This document shows, piece by piece, positions 35,503 to 49,845 of a stretch of DNA of 64,000 nt (position 1 is its first letter; each line of letters starts with the position of its first letter). The stretch comes from [Phialemoniopsis] sp. UDSM-2020 (lineage: Eukaryota > Ascomycota > Sordariomycetes > Thyridiales > Thyridiaceae): assembly GCA_018873225.1 (NCBI GenBank), contig JAEILZ010000009.1, positions 1,231,501 through 1,295,500 of the forward strand, given 5' to 3'. A program made the translations under genes and the position numbers. Below the pieces are notes generated by a model. That model did no database searches, was not told the DNA's origin, and saw only the letters and a program-made list of their open reading frames with translations.

Positions 35503-36458
35503 GATGGGCCGTTGTTCAGGATCGCAGACTCTACTTAAAAACGGCAGGGTATTCTCTCTCTCTCACGATCAAAAAGGGATGTATGGTCGTCTCTGGGCGG
35601 ATGGATTTGGATCCCCTCGTATCGTGGATCCCTTCTTGAAGTGGACAAGGCAAAATGGGCTGGGTCGTTGATAGAGAATTGATTGTGTCACAGGGTCCTC
35701 AGCAGAGGCGCGCCAGTTAAAGTGCCAGCCCAAGCGAAACGCCACCACTCACCGCGATTAGCTTATCAAGCCAAAAAGATCAATGCATCAGTGGAGGCAA
35801 TCATGCCTCTGGCTCCCACTCGGCGTGGCAGGTCCACACGTGACTGCCCTGGGAAGCCTGACTAAGAGCCCCCAAAAAGCCAGGGCAGCAAGGGCAGGTA
35901 GTTGGCATGCATGGATCCTTTTCACATGTCAAAGCTTCCAGAGTCAAGACTATTCAGCACAACGACATATTTCCAAGATACTCGACTTGAGACGTACTGC
36001 ATAATAAGAGGCTATTGGACCCGAGACTTTTGAAGGGAAAAGTAAAGAAAGTATTGCAATCGCAGTTGATTTATCGGGCATTTAACAGGGCCATGCGTAA
36101 TGATGGGGTAATTCCACCGAGCTGGTACGGGGTTTGGGGGTCTTAGAAGTTGTAGGCTGGGGTCGCCGGCACAGTTGACCAAACGGCTACCGGCGGAGAA
36201 CAGGCGCTTTCGCCGCTCTTTTCCCCTCTCTAAGCCGAGCCGAGGACCAACCCGGTCAACACCTCTGCCGTCTGTAAATATCATATAATCGCCGTTTGCA
36301 ATTCTCTTTCCCTTCCCATACGCTTTCCAATCCGTGACGACTATTACAAAAGTGACCAGAGGCTCTGAATACCTCAGTTCTTTCCAGTCCTTGTACACGA
36401 CGCCTGTCTGTCCCCTCTTAGTTCTGTCTGTCTGCCGCTTCCGGTAACCCTCATCAGA
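35503..36458. promoter_or_regulatory. Divergent promoter region of rad6 and the thiolase gene
   Basis: These 956 bases lie between two genes transcribed away from each other, so both promoters should be here. The part near 36,300-36,458 is C/T-rich (CTCTCTAAG, CTTTCCAATCC), as in fungal leaders. No coding signal is visible. Confidence 0.55.
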
Positions 36459-37908
<1,450 letters not shown>

Positions 37909-38344
37909 GACAGGTAGAATTGCCAAAAGTAGGATAGCATTGTAGATTCACTGGCGTTCGGGTCTGGGATTGCATCAATGGACCATTTCGAAAGATGCAC
38001 GAGCGTAGTTAGAGCATGTCATGTAGAAAATTGAATGATTTGTTCTAAGACGAGATCCCCCTAGTCGCATAAATATCACTTCATGATGGCACAAATGAGC
38101 GAGACAAGAGCTGATACTGAAACAGCTGAAGGTACCGGAACGCCATTAAATGCAACCTATCTATTGAAAACCATACACCGTGCTATGCAACATTAAAGAT
38201 AGTGTGGATGCAGGACGAAGCCACAGAAAAGAAGAAACAAGAAGAGAAAAACGATAAACAACCAGACAAGATGCCCATCGTTTGGTAATCGCACAGCTCT
38301 AGCCATGATCCCCCAAAGCAATCATTCGGGTATCATTTGACTTC
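37909..38344. other. Intergenic region between convergent genes
   Basis: It holds the 3' flanks of the thiolase and cupin genes. It is AT-rich and purine-rich around 38,220-38,260. No gene is seen. Confidence 0.6.
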
Positions 38345-39168
38345 TTACAGGGAGCGCTTTGGGATGTTGCACTTCTTCAGGCACTCATCGACGCCCTGGG
38401 CGATGCTCTTGGGGATAGCCTGGCGGATCTTGTCGATGTCGGCACCGTCGATGGTCGAGCCCAGCGTGGCAGCAATGAGATCGTCCCTGAAAGCAAAGGT
38501 CTCGTCGGCGATCTGGCCCGTGCCAAAGTCCTCGCTTGGAAACCCAGCAACGAAAACACTTTGGTTGCACGTCGGATTAAATTGGGTGTGTACACTTCCT
38601 TGAGCGAATACCGTCATCTGGAAAGGGTTCAGAGTCGTCTTGATGACGCGGCGGGAGCCGTCTGCGTTGTTAACGCCGTTCTCAGGAGTCATCTCGGTGA
38701 CGAGGCTGCCCTGGACGACGACCTGGATCTCGGCGCCGCGAGGGTGGACGTGGAAAGTGTTGATGCCGCAGGGGTCGACACGACCGACGGCCATGCCGGC
38801 GCCCGTACCGACAAGGGCAGGGAAGGTCTTGCGGTTGGCGGCGATGATCTCGCCGCCCTTGCCGCGGCCCTTCTGCTCCTGGTTGAAGTCAAAGACAAAC
38901 TGCTTGTCATCGGGCAGCAGAGCAAATCGATCCGCAGCGCTACAGATGGAAAAGTTAGTAAGAAACCCTCAGACAGAGTCATGATAGTTGAGTAGACTTA
39001 CGTATCGGCAAGGAAGAGCTTGGCTGTCAGACTGAGTTCGGGAGTGGAAGTAGGGGCAGCGGCTGCGCTGGCCTGTGTGGACTGCTGGGCCTCAGCAGGT
39101 GCTGGGGCACCGAGAACTCCGGCGAAGGAGGTGAGGAGGATGGCAGCGACTGCGCTCTTGGAGTACAT
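38345..39168 (-). CDS. Secreted cupin (germin/spherulin-like)
   Basis: Two exons, complement(39002-39168) and complement(38345-38939), around a 62 bp intron give 253 residues. A signal peptide (MYSKSAVAAILLTSFAGVLG) precedes an Ala/Thr/Ser-rich spacer. The rest is one cupin barrel. Motif 1 is CGINTFHVHPRGAEIQ with His119, His121 and Glu126; motif 2 is QGSVHTQFNPTC with His173. Together these are the usual four metal ligands. The fold is shared by germins, spherulin 1a and oxalate oxidase or decarboxylase. Which reaction, if any, this protein catalyses cannot be read from the sequence. Met at 39168 is chosen because it starts the signal peptide; an in-frame Met 23 codons upstream would bury it. 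Confidence 0.92.
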
Positions 39169-42100
39169 TTTGACTGATTTGTGGGGGGCGGCGTTATTGT
39201 TTGTGAATGGAGACAATGGTAATGAGACCGTTGACAAGGAAATAATAGAAGACCGGACCTAGGAAACCCAAAGGAAATAGGAGACTCAAGGAAATAAGAC
39301 AAGGAAATATCTCGTAAGCTCTTGATGATTTTGTTGTTGTTCTGAAAATGGAACAGACAGAATTGGCATCATGAGGGGATCTCGGCCTGGTCTTATACCT
39401 GAACTGGCCGGGCCTCATTGTGAGCAGCCGTGAGCATTCAAGAGCAACCCGAAATACGGCTTCAACACTTGCTGAGGCTGAGTGCGGAACTCTTCTGGTC
39501 CGGGGACATGGCGCTTAGGATGCGAGGCACCCCAGACCCCGATTGTGGTCATTTTGTAGACCTTTGCATCCTCGAGGATGTCTAGCGCTCCTCTGAGTCG
39601 GTGGTTATGATGGCGGTGTCTCTGCGGAAGACCAGACATCCGGCTGGTGTAAGCACTATGACCGGGCCTCTGGGTGTTGGCCGTGGAGGTGTGCTTGTCA
39701 GATGGCTGCTAGTCTAAAAGAAGGATACTGACAGAGCCTGTCAACCAAACATATTGCATCCTCGCCAATCAGAGGACTGGTGCTTATTCTGGGCTGCAGT
39801 GGTGGTTGGGCGGGTGTGGCTCTGCCATTTTGGACCGCCGTTGAGGCAGTGCTAGATTGTCGGCGTTTGTTGATTTGCGCGCCAAAAATAGCCGCGAGCA
39901 ATCACCGAGTGCGTACCAACTCCTCGCACAGTCTGTGGTGCTTCTAGAATAGATCTTCGGGCAGGTACAGCAGTTGAGCTCTGGTCTTGTTATCATTTGG
40001 AATTGCCGGGCTGACCGTCATATCTCCAGTAGGACATGCAAAGGCCCGGACGGCCGCCGGATGGCCGGCGAGCCGTATGATAACTTCACACGACCTTGGA
40101 CTTACTCCTTGCTGTCGACAAGTAGGTGCGTGAGATAACAAGCTCATAGAACAGGCGGACTTCTCGTGCCGCCGAGCTGAGTCTTTTGATGAGCAAAAAA
40201 TCTCTTGTCATCGTTGATATGTTCGGAACTATTCCTGTTGCTGGCTTCTCGAGCGACGGCTTTAACGCGGGTCAGATTGAGCGGCCTGCTCAGCGATGGT
40301 GTTATCGCGGCCGCGATGAGCCAGACTCTCAAAGCTCGCCATTCGGAAGTAGACAAATTCCCTTGTTGATGTTTTGCTCTTCTCCAAAGAGTTTTCTTTA
40401 TCGTTGTGACTACGCATGGTCCATTGAGCAGCAGCGGCACTGATCAAGGTTCAGTTTGATGGAATCTGTGTCAAATCGAGACAAGCATCAAGCCACACGC
40501 ATCCTCCCGTATCCTTAATCACTGGCAGCCCTTATGCTGTGCATTCGACTGGCATGAAGGTGACGACGGGGCTTGCCTACCGCTTTGGGGAAACCACCGC
40601 CTAGAATTGAAGTCTTCAAACAACAAGCATCAAGGTAGGCATGTAAGCTGATCACGAGCACATTCCAGTCATTCGGCTGGAGCGAGCCATTGTTTGTTTG
40701 GCCGAGGACCACGCATTGTCAGGTGGGGGAGAAGACACTCCGTGCTGTCTGCTCACTCTTGGGAGGTACGGAGTAATAGCTAGACATTATGGTAACGGAG
40801 ATGAATATGAGAATTGGGAAATTCTGCAATTCCCCAGCCGTGATTGCACCGCGACGATCAATCGCGTCGTGCTTGACAGCGACTGTAAGCAGGCACAAAG
40901 CTGGCGCCGTTGAAAAAGACGTCAGAGGCTGCAGCTCCGGAGCAGGTGCTCGGTCAGCTAGGCGAGATGAATGCAGCATCTCATTTCCCTGCAGCTAGAG
41001 TTGTAGTTGCGGATGGGGGATGTGACCCCATCTCATGCATCTTAAGCACACCCGCTTTACACGCTAACACTTGGGCTGTGAGTAGCGGCAACGACGCAAA
41101 TCACTTTCCATATCAGTGATCAGGAACACACGCGACTGGGGACCCGATCGAAGCTCTGGATGCTTCGCTGCAACATCATGTCACATTAGCTCGGGACCTG
41201 AAAAAAAAAGTTTCTTGGTTTCTTTTTTCTCGGTTCGCGATCTGGGACGCGCTTGTTGTTGACAACACATATCGCGACTCCCACCTCACAACTCGAAATG
41301 TGGTAACGCCATATGCCCGTGAAATCACATCTCGACCCCAGATTGAACCGATGAGCAGGTTCCCTTTGAGCGCAAGCGAGCAAGAAAACGGCGAAAGAGA
41401 GGGGGAAGAGGGGAACGAGGCGTACTCGGGGGGATAGGGGAATGGAGCTGGTAAAGATTGTGGCTTGATGTGATGTTAGAGATTGGCTTGGACATTGACC
41501 AAGCCAGCTAACTTGGCTAGCCAGAGGCGGGTCTGGGGGTCTGTAATCTTAACGACTGGGAAAGTGTGTGATCTGATCAGTTGTTCTGAGTTGTTTGGTG
41601 TGCTCGGCCCCGGCCTACGATTCAGGCTGGCACCAGCCGAAATTACATTTGCTGGCTGAGACCCACGCTGGTCTCGCGTGATTGGCTCGAGGGACCCGCG
41701 CCCATATCCAAACCTCATTTCCCCCCGTGAAGCTACGCCCGCGATCCACCAACGAAAAACACCTTGTCGCCATGGGTTCGTGGCTTTCGCCGCCGTGGTC
41801 GACATGGATGCCAGTCCTTCCCCTGTCACATCGGAGTGGCGCCCCCATCCCGCAAGAATGAAAGAAAAACGTTCTTTTCACCTTCGTCGCCCAGACACCA
41901 CGCACCCATGGACCGGGCCTCTCTCCTTCCAAGGTCTTAGCCAGCCTGGATCTCGTTTCACCAAACTCTATCGCTCTTTTTCCCTCACAACCCTAACACT
42001 CCTTTCTGTCGCTCCTTAACCAGACACTTTCGTTGACTGTCGCTCTTTTGCCTCTCGGCATACCTTTCACTCTCTTGACCGCAATCCTCACCAGCAAGGA

Positions 42101-42267
42101 CTTGCATACACCTACGTACCCACGCTCATTGGGAAATCTCACCGCTCGGAAGAAGCGTCGTCGCCGTTGATACGTGCCGAGGCGCAAAACCGGTTCTCGC
42201 TGATCGAGTTATCAGCTAGCTATCGCATCTGTTTAGGAAAAGGAGAAGGAAGGAGAATATAGCTCCA
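39169..42267. other. 3.1 kb gene-free stretch between divergent genes
   Basis: It contains the promoters of the cupin gene (minus) and the SUN-family gene (plus). The last 400 bases are C/T-rich and resemble a long leader, with several upstream ATGs (for example near 41,771 and 41,908). Open frames elsewhere are short and lack protein-like composition. No repeat or RNA gene is recognised. Confidence 0.55.
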
Positions 42268-43731
42268 ATGAAGATCGCGGCGTTGCAGGCCGCCCTCGGC
42301 TCGGCCTTGATATTGCTGTCCTCGCCTCTGTGTCTGGCTGAGCAGCATGGTCACCGTCTGGCTCACTCTCAGTACCGCGCGAGACATAGCCATCACCACA
42401 GCCAGAGACATGAGCACCAACTTGAAGACCTCGTCGTTGAGGACAAGGTCGAGGAGAAGCGCCAAGTCGAATGCTCGCTGCCCGACCATCCCGATCTGGT
42501 CGCCATCACGCCCAATATGAAAAACAAGGGGTTCGCCATGGCGCCCGACACTGCCTGCACCGCCGGCATGTACTGCCCAATCGCCTGCAAGTCCGGTAAA
42601 GTCATGGCGCAGTGGGAACCAAAGTCTCGATACGTCTATCCGCAATCGATGGTAGGTGTTTGCCTGGTAGCTTTTTGAGGCATAGCAACTAACAAGACGT
42701 TATAGAACGGTGGTTTGTTCTGCGACGCCAGCGGCAAGGCTGTCAAGCCTTTCCCCGACCAGCCGTACTGTGTCGACGGCACCGGCTCCGTCAAGGCCGT
42801 CAACAAGTGCGGCAAGGTTGTGTCTTTCTGCCAGACCACTCTTCCCGGAGACGAGGCCATGGTTATCCCCACCGATGTTGACGACATGGCGACCTTGGCT
42901 GTACCCGGCCCCAGCTACTGGGACGGTACCTCTGCCCATTTCTACGTGAATGCGCCTGGTGTTTCGGCTTCGATGGGTTGCAAATGGGGAACGTCTTCGG
43001 AGGCTATTGGCAACTGGGCTCCTTACGTCGCTGGCGCCAACACCGACAGCAACGGCCAGACCTTTGTCAAGCTGGGCTACAACCCGGTCTACCAGGACTC
43101 TCCGCTCTCGGGCTCGGCTCCCAGCTACGGTTTGCGGATCGAGTGCGAGTCTGGTGCTGGCTGCAATGGCCTGCCTTGCGAAATCAACCCCAAGAAGAGC
43201 ACCGGCTTCGGTGTCATCAGCGCCCTCTCGGCAACTGGCGCTGGCGGGTCCGATTTCTGCGTTGTCACCGTTCCCAAGGGTGCCACTGCTCAAATCGTGG
43301 CTTTCAACCTGGATGGCTCTGTTGGCAGCCCTTCCAAGTCGTCATCCTCGTCATCTTCCTCTTCGTCGTCGTCCTCGTCGCCGCCCCCGCCCCCGTCGAC
43401 TACCTCGACCAGCTCGTCCATCCAGCCAACGACTTCGTCCACGTCGAGCTCGTCTTCGTCGTCGCCCTCGTCTTCCAGCACGAGCAGCTCGGTCTACCCG
43501 ACTGTGAGCCCCGGTATCTTCCACGAGAACGGGACTAGCACCGCGACGAATGGGACCAGCACTTCAGTTGGCACCATCTCGTACTCGCCGCCAGCCTCGA
43601 CGGGACAGTCGTCGTCCAACCCTGCTGGCCCGACGCCCTCGAAGAAGAGCGACGGCATCAACCCTGACCACGGTGGCTCGGCCATTGTTGGACTCATCGT
43701 AGCTCTTGTTGCTACTGCCTGGCTCTACTAG
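42268..43731 (+). CDS. SUN-family cell wall protein, GPI-anchored
   Basis: Two exons (42268-42651, 42706-43731) give 469 residues. A signal peptide (MKIAALQAALGSALILLSSP) is followed by a His-rich stretch (about 27-50). The SUN domain (about 65-350) has ACTAGMYCPIACKSGKVMAQW, YVYPQSMNGGLFCDASGK and the regular Cys spacing of this family, with SYWDGTSAHFYVN further on. A Ser-rich linker (about 353-415) and a C-terminal hydrophobic stretch (GGSAIVGLIVALVATAWLY) indicate a GPI anchor. SUN proteins (yeast Sim1, Uth1, Nca3, Sun4) sit in the cell wall and take part in septation and beta-glucan remodelling. The 54 bp intron falls inside the conserved QSM/NGG segment. Family membership is clear; which paralogue it is cannot be told. 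Confidence 0.93.
43330..43500 (+). repeat. Serine-codon-rich low-complexity tract
   Basis: TCG/TCC/AGC codons repeat through this part of the SUN-family gene and encode Ser runs broken by a short Pro run (PPPPPS) and Thr. It probably forms the O-glycosylated stalk between the SUN domain and the GPI anchor. Confidence 0.8.
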
Positions 43732-44848
43732 ATGCCAGCACTTTTGCTTGAGCCAAAACCATTATCTTATTTCAATGGCTCACCCAGCGCCATCCTTCTT
43801 GCTTGGCCGCTGGTTTCAACTTTCACATTGCCCTTCTTCTCGGTCGACAAGCACAGAGCTTACTCGATTGAGCCTCGTTATTCCAATAGCAGTCCCATGT
43901 TTCACTCGAAGAGGCAGGACTCTTTCTACAACTTTTCGATTTCTGCCCACACGGCGGTAGTGTTTATTGTTTATCATTTCTTGAGGGCCTGGAGACTTGT
44001 CTCCGCCTCTGCTTGAAAAGTCTTCTACCTTGGCGACCGGCTGTGCTCCGGTCTACCTGCGTCAACCTTTTTGAGCTTTCATCGTCGCTTTTGACATTTT
44101 CAGCAACTATACCCCCTTTTGTTGCATTTCTTGCGAAGAAGGACTGCGACCCCTTTCTCATCAAAGGGTCCACCTCGACATTCGATTTTGGATTTGGAGG
44201 AACTTGGCTTGGAGACTTTATATTTGTGTGGTGCTTGGACGCAACGCGAGAGAGATGGAGATGGGATCTTATCTGATTCTTTGGATACTTTGATATTTCG
44301 ACAGGAGATATGACGGCTTGGAGAACTTTGGACGGAAGACGAGAATCTTGGATCATGCACACGGGTTTTTTCCGGCGAGAAGATATCGTCCTGGGGTTTG
44401 GTACCGATTGAAGGAGGGAGAAACGAGATATCTAGATGATACAGACGCGAACTATGAATTACGTATCAGGCACCAACAGGCCCATGCCAGGATCGGGTGG
44501 GAAGGCAGGGAAAAAATCGAAAAACCTATCCACACACTATGAGTCGTGCACATGATAATTCTCTCGTGGAGATGATGGTATTTTACTAGTACCATGAAAT
44601 CAAGTCCCCAAACGATTCAACCTGAAGGAGTAAAGGACAGCCTGGTAGAGACACAATTTCTTGAGTCTGTGTTTGGTACATCCCCCAACACCATCCATCA
44701 GACCTAGACACTTGGGCGCATTCAGTCCTGCGCAAATATCCTATTATTTATATATGTGGTCGACCAATTCAAACTAAAGGTATACACCTCTTCAGTGTCA
44801 ACCTGCCCCTTCGTATCATACATGTTCATCCCACTCAAACTCCCCTCG
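43732..44848. other. 1.1 kb intergenic region between convergent genes
   Basis: It lies between the 3' ends of the SUN-family gene (plus) and the Csn12-like gene (minus). Short frames occur on both strands without a protein signature. It may include a long 3' UTR of the SUN-family gene. Confidence 0.55.
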
Positions 44849-46600
44849 TCATTGAGGTTTAACCCAAGCCGGCACATTCTCAAAGTCGGTCCCTTGCTCC
44901 CGCATCCGCTCCCGCACAGCGACCGCCACGTCCGGCCACCCGGCCACCACCGCGCTGCCCTTCTGCTTGGTCCCCACAATCGCAAACTTGCTCTGCCCGT
45001 GCGCCACGAAGCCGTGCATCAGGGACTGGCCCACGAGCGTGGCCACCATGCCCTCCACCTCGCCCAGCGTGACGGCGAGGTTGCCGCAGAGGATGCCGTC
45101 GCAGGGGCGCAGGCGGCGGTGCTTGCCGGGCGGGGGCGGCGCGAGCGTCGAGTCGGTAGCTGCGGCGGTAGCGCTGGCGCTGTTCTTGACGGCCTTGAGG
45201 AACAAGGGGTTCTGGCTGTGGGGATGATGGTGGTGGTGAGCACGCGGGGGCGCGTTGGCGGGGGTCCATCCTTCGAGGATGTGCTGCTGGTACGCTGCAG
45301 TCGTGAGGACGTCGTTCAAGTCGAGGGTAGCAGCTTTGCGGCTCGTGGCGGCGTCGGCGGGTGGAGTGTACGTCAGGAGGAACGTACGGCGTGTGAGGGA
45401 TCGCCATAGCAAGGGCCGGAGACGGAAGTTCAACGTGATGAAGAGCCCGTGCGTAAAGAGCCAAGGCTCGTGAGTTTTCATGACTGTCTGAAAGTTGACA
45501 AAGTTCCCGGTCTTGATGGACTGTATCAATGGGCGGAAGATGGGGCTGAGTGTGGCGGCCTCGGGCCGGCTAAGCAAGGTTTCTGACGGGAAGCGACCCA
45601 GGAGGATGCTGGCGGGGATGAGATATGTAAGGATGAGCCGCCGGTGCTTTTGGGCTGCAGGCGGTGTCTGCATGTATGCCTCTTCTAGGCAAACTACTGA
45701 GCGCATGAAGTTGTTGTGCTCAAAATAGAAACGTCCCAAGTAGTAGAGGTAGGTGACGCGCTGCGCTGCGGGAAATAGACCCAATGCTGGACCACTTGTT
45801 GCAATGTTGGTGAACATCTGGACAGCAAGGCGGGACTTGTTACACTGCACGGGTGTTAAAATTTGAGAGGCAATGCTGATAGCATCAAGCGGGCGAGACG
45901 TACGGTGAATAATAGCTTCAGAACCAGATTGGCAAAGATGTAGACGCCAACTTTCTTCCCCTCCGGCTTGCTCCATCTGGTGCTGGATCTGTCGGTGAGA
46001 CAGGACGTAAAGATCTTCTGGATTGTATCGGCAGCACTTTCGACGAACGACTTCTTCTCATCATCCCCCGAGGCTTTCCTGAGCTGACTTGTCAGATCTG
46101 GTCTCCGATGTAGGATCATGACCAGCTTGGACATGGACTCTGAGAGTGAGATGCTGGTGTTGAGCATCATAGTCCCATATGTGGGATTCTGAAGTGCTGT
46201 TGCACATGATCTGGATGGGAATGAGTCGACGGATCGTTGAAGTTATCAGGTCATGCGGGTAGACATACGTGAGAAGGGTGCTGAGCAGCTCATGAAGCCC
46301 CAACAAGTCGTCAAACTCGACGTCTCTCCAGTACTGCAGGTAGTCGACCATGAAGGTGTTGAAGCCTGGCCATGGCGAGCCTTTGCCGTCTGACGTGTCG
46401 TCCTCTTCTGGGAGACACCTTTCGACGAACCGCTCGAGGTTCTTGCTCCGAGCAGGAAAGCTGGACCGAAGCTGGGCTTGAAGCTCGTAGTACTGTGAGG
46501 ACACGTTCTGTTCGACCTTTAGCCAGTCGCGTAGCTGGCCGCCGTCCTGCTGGAGGACGAATCCTCGGATGCTTGACAGGAATTGGGTGACGAGAGCCAT
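44849..46600 (-). CDS. CSN12: Csn12/Thp1-family PCI-domain protein
   Basis: Three exons, complement(46269-46600), complement(45904-46210) and complement(44849-45844), with introns of 58 and 59 bp, give 544 residues. The N-terminal two thirds are helical-repeat-like. The segment FPAAQRVTYLYYLGRFYFEHNNFMRSVVCLEEAY is characteristic of the Csn12/PCID2 family. A PCI region follows (TYLIPASILLGRFP, FVNFQTVMKTHEPW, FITLNFRLRPLLWRSL), with a C-terminal winged-helix part containing LTTAAYQQHILEGW and GILCGNLAVTLGEVEGMVATLV. It ends NVPAWVKPQ. Family members scaffold the COP9 signalosome-related complex or the TREX-2 mRNA export and splicing machinery; sequence alone does not separate these roles. An Ala/Thr-rich insert near residues 450-480 is very GC-rich. 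Confidence 0.9.
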
Positions 46601-47789
46601 CTTGGTTGTTCGGTTTGGAAGTCTGGTGTTGGACAGAAAGAGCAGCCTGGATCTCTGAAGATCATGAGCGAAAGCAAGGCATTCGAGATGAGATGGCGAT
46701 GTCGTAGGTCAAGCGGACCCCTCGAACAGAACGCGAGCCTCTTTTATGTCATCGCAAACACAATATGATACAATGTGTATTGATGCTGACAATGCTGTGA
46801 GCGCGTTACAATGGCGTAGCATGTATATATAAGTTAGTACTATTGTTGGAATTGTCATCAATAGGATCAACCGATGTGAAGTGAGGTCAAGCTTCAATAG
46901 GTAGTAGGTCCGGGGCAGCGGGTGGGGAACGTCACGCGCATGCGCGCTAGTGGATCACCCCGACAATGCCTGACGTGCTGCTGCAGCACAGGCGATCCAG
47001 CGCTGGTAATGCCTGTTCCCTTAGTGGTCGGGGGGAACCTCATTACCTACTTACTTAAGTAGGTAGAGAGCTCATACAGTATCAACCTTCGACACTATCG
47101 GTACCGGGCCATGATCGTCTAGAAGCCCTTGCCTTTTTTTTTTTTCCTTTTCGTTTCATTATTTATTGCTTCATTCGCCCCTCGCTGATCTTTCTTTGTC
47201 GTCGGAGACGGCTGGTAGCCGCGAGCGAAGCATGGAGCTGATCTTTGGCGGCTGGTGGCCCCGGCTGGCGGGACGGACACTAAGCCGGATGGGAGGTATA
47301 TTAGGTAGCCGTGAACACGGACAAGGAACGGACTCTTCATCATGAAACTTTACAAAGCTCAGACAGTGCATGGGTATGAAATGGAAGGCCCCTTGATATT
47401 CAGTGGCGAGTGAATCAGACACAAAAAGCCCGCCTGTAGTCTAATGATTTATCATTTGGCTCTATGATTGGGTGGGAGTTTGGGTGAAAACCAATGGACA
47501 GATACAAGCTTTGCTACATGACGCAGTTGTTGCAAATAAGAGAATGAGGTGAGCCGTTTCCGCTGGCAAATTCATCATGACCCTTGCCATGACCAGAAAT
47601 GTTCGAATATCGAATCTCTGATCAACCTGGGCCTACTTCAAATAGACCCTTCCAAATTTCCTTCCAGGACTGTGAGAGAGCCTCTCCGTAGTACTCTCGG
47701 TAGACTCTGAGTCGCCTATTCTTTGCCAGTTCTCGAGATGTCTGGGTTCTGTGCTGACTACTAATGCCAACACAATGGACTTGATTTGA
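46601..47789. other. Intergenic region: Csn12 promoter and 3' flank of the membrane-protein gene
   Basis: Both neighbours are on the minus strand. It contains a GCGCATGCGC palindrome near 46,937 and an inverted repeat at 47,045-47,064, plus a T run near 47,136. No gene is seen. Confidence 0.55.
47045..47064. repeat. Perfect inverted repeat, 9-bp arms with 2-bp spacer
   Basis: ACCTACTTA and TAAGTAGGT are reverse complements separated by CT. It lies several hundred bases upstream of the Csn12-like start, outside any gene. ACCTACTTA-type motifs are common in fungal intergenic DNA, so it may be chance or a factor site. Confidence 0.7.
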
Positions 47790-48907
47790 TTAGACTTTCG
47801 TCGCCTTGTTTGACATGAGCAGGACCTCCGGGACGACGACGGCAAAGATCAGAGCATAGAATGCAATGGTGACCAGCACAATCTTGGCATACAGGAGGTA
47901 CAGTCGGAGCCACGAGGCGCGTGGGAAGGTGTTGAAAGCCGCCATCCAAGAAGCGTAGCCCTTGCCATCGACAATAAGGGGCTCGACGACTCCGCCAAAG
48001 GAGCGGTCCAGAGTTACGATTGTCTCCGCATCAGGAGGCAGCAGACTGGCCTGGACCCGGACAAGCACAGCCTGGGTGGGGACGACGACCAGAGCGGTGA
48101 AGGCGACCGAGACAAGCATGACGATGACGCCCTTCCAGGCGAAGCTGTTATCGACGACGGGAATGGCATTGGGGCTCTTGGGGTCCCAGACAGGGAGCTT
48201 GAGACCGGCGGCAGTGAGCCAGACGATGAAGCCCATGGCGGAGGCGGCAGCCCAGTTGATAAAGACGGGCACGCAGGTCGCCTCGAAGGTACGTCGGAAG
48301 GGAGGAAGTCGCTTCCAGAAGGGCAGGCTGCTGGGGGCCGAGATAACAATGTGCACCCAGGCAGTGGTGATCTGGACCAGGGCAAGGCTAGCCAGCAGAG
48401 CACCGACAATAGAGGGAACGAAGGGAATGGCCGAGAAGATGCCGGTCACAATGCCCGTGCAAATTACAATGGCCAAGTAGCAGAGCAGGCCGCGGAAGTT
48501 GGCGCGCCACCCAGCGGTGGAGTACAGGAGACGGTTCGTCCGGCGCAGGCTCGACGTGGTAGCCTTCGGCTCGATACCAGGCGTGACGGGGGAGCCGTCA
48601 GCATCATCGTTCAAGGTGAGGGGTTCGTAGGCAGGAGGACTGGGGTCCTCGACCATGGCGAGAATAGGGTAGACGCTATGAAGAGTGTATGCGACCTATG
48701 ATAATTGTGTTAGTTATTCACTCGTTCGAAATCCTTTGAAAGAAGTCAGTCACTCACATAGATGAAAGCCGGGATGAAGGCGACAGCGGTCACGAAAAGG
48801 ACGAGGTATGCCCAACCCGGGAAGTCGTAGTAGTCGTTGCCTCCATCGTCGCCCCCAGCGGCTCTTTTGGCGAGGCCGGCGGCTCCCGAAGCCAACACGT
48901 TGTACAT
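47790..48907 (-). CDS. Multipass membrane protein, function unknown
   Basis: Two exons, complement(48758-48907) and complement(47790-48695), around a 62 bp intron give 351 residues. The first exon contains GWAYLVLFVTAVAFIPAFIY, a likely transmembrane segment, after an N-terminus with GAAGLAKRAAGGDDGG. The second has a Pro/Thr/Ser-rich loop (about 65-100) and then at least five hydrophobic segments, for example LLCYLAIVICTGIVTGIFSAIPF, shortened here in mind as the helix near residues 115-135, then ones near 140-160, 180-205, 225-250 and 310-340. A charged FWKRLPPFRRTFEA loop separates the second and third of these. No catalytic or transport motif is recognised. Similar proteins of about 350 residues are widespread in filamentous ascomycetes but unnamed. 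The start is the Met followed by the conserved-looking YNVLASGAAG. Confidence 0.82.
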
Positions 48908-49845
48908 GATTCCCGATAATAGAAGACTCGGCTTCGTTCCGAAATGGGAAAAGGTACAAATAGAAAAAGAAATAAGAGAAGTCGATGATAGAGAATACCT
49001 AAGCAAAGTCAGGTTGTCAAATATGAAAGAAGCGAAACAGAAGATGGCCAGAGGCGGAGCTGGAAGGTGGTTTTGAGGGGTGTCGGGGGCGTGGGTTTTG
49101 GGAGGCGAGACGCTAATACCAGGCAGACAGTTTGGTGGATACAGCTTGAGGTCTTGACTAGCGTCGGGCGCAGCGGAAAGACCGGCTCCCTGCAGGGTCG
49201 AGAGGTGTCAAGCTTCTAATTCGGTGCACAGCCCCGCTGTGCCGCGTAGACACCGATGGTCCGGATTCTACCTGTGGACGGACAATGTGTAACTTGTAAA
49301 TCGGAAGTCAATCCATGCCAAGTCAAGTCTGGTCAAGTCCAGGAGAGAAAAGGCAGATCGAACCTGGATTTGGTCGTGAGAGTAGAAAGAATCTACTTGC
49401 AGTATTTAGATGAGTTCCCTGATCCACCCCGGCTTCCTGCGCTCTCTACCGTATAATTTCGCAAAATAACTGCTTTATGGGAATTTGTCTTCGATATCCA
49501 TCAAAACACCCTCTACTTTCCAGGGTTGTCAGGGATAACTCGTCTAGGAAACTGGGGTCACTTCCATAGCTCAAAGATGAACGTTGTAATATTGCACCGA
49601 AGGTATCTCAAGCAAATACCAAAAGTCACGTAGTACAAAGTGCTCTGACGTGGGTCCTTCTTTACGTCAGTGCTGGACTTTCCACGTTTAGGTTCCCGCC
49701 ACTGAAGGGCCCCACGCCAGCTACCCTTTCCGAGCCAAGCTCCTCATAGGGCTACCACCTCTCCAAGCTACCAGGACCGCAGAGACCAGACTGTTCCACA
49801 AGCGCAGGGGGCCGCCAGTTCAACAAGTCCCGAAATACCTGCGTC
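48908..49845. promoter_or_regulatory. Divergent promoter region of the membrane-protein gene and PPM1
   Basis: These 938 bases lie between two genes transcribed away from each other. A short purine-rich stretch (about 48,950-49,060) probably belongs to the leader of the membrane-protein gene. CAAG-containing C-rich sequence near 49,740-49,840 suits the PPM1 leader. No further gene is seen. Confidence 0.5.
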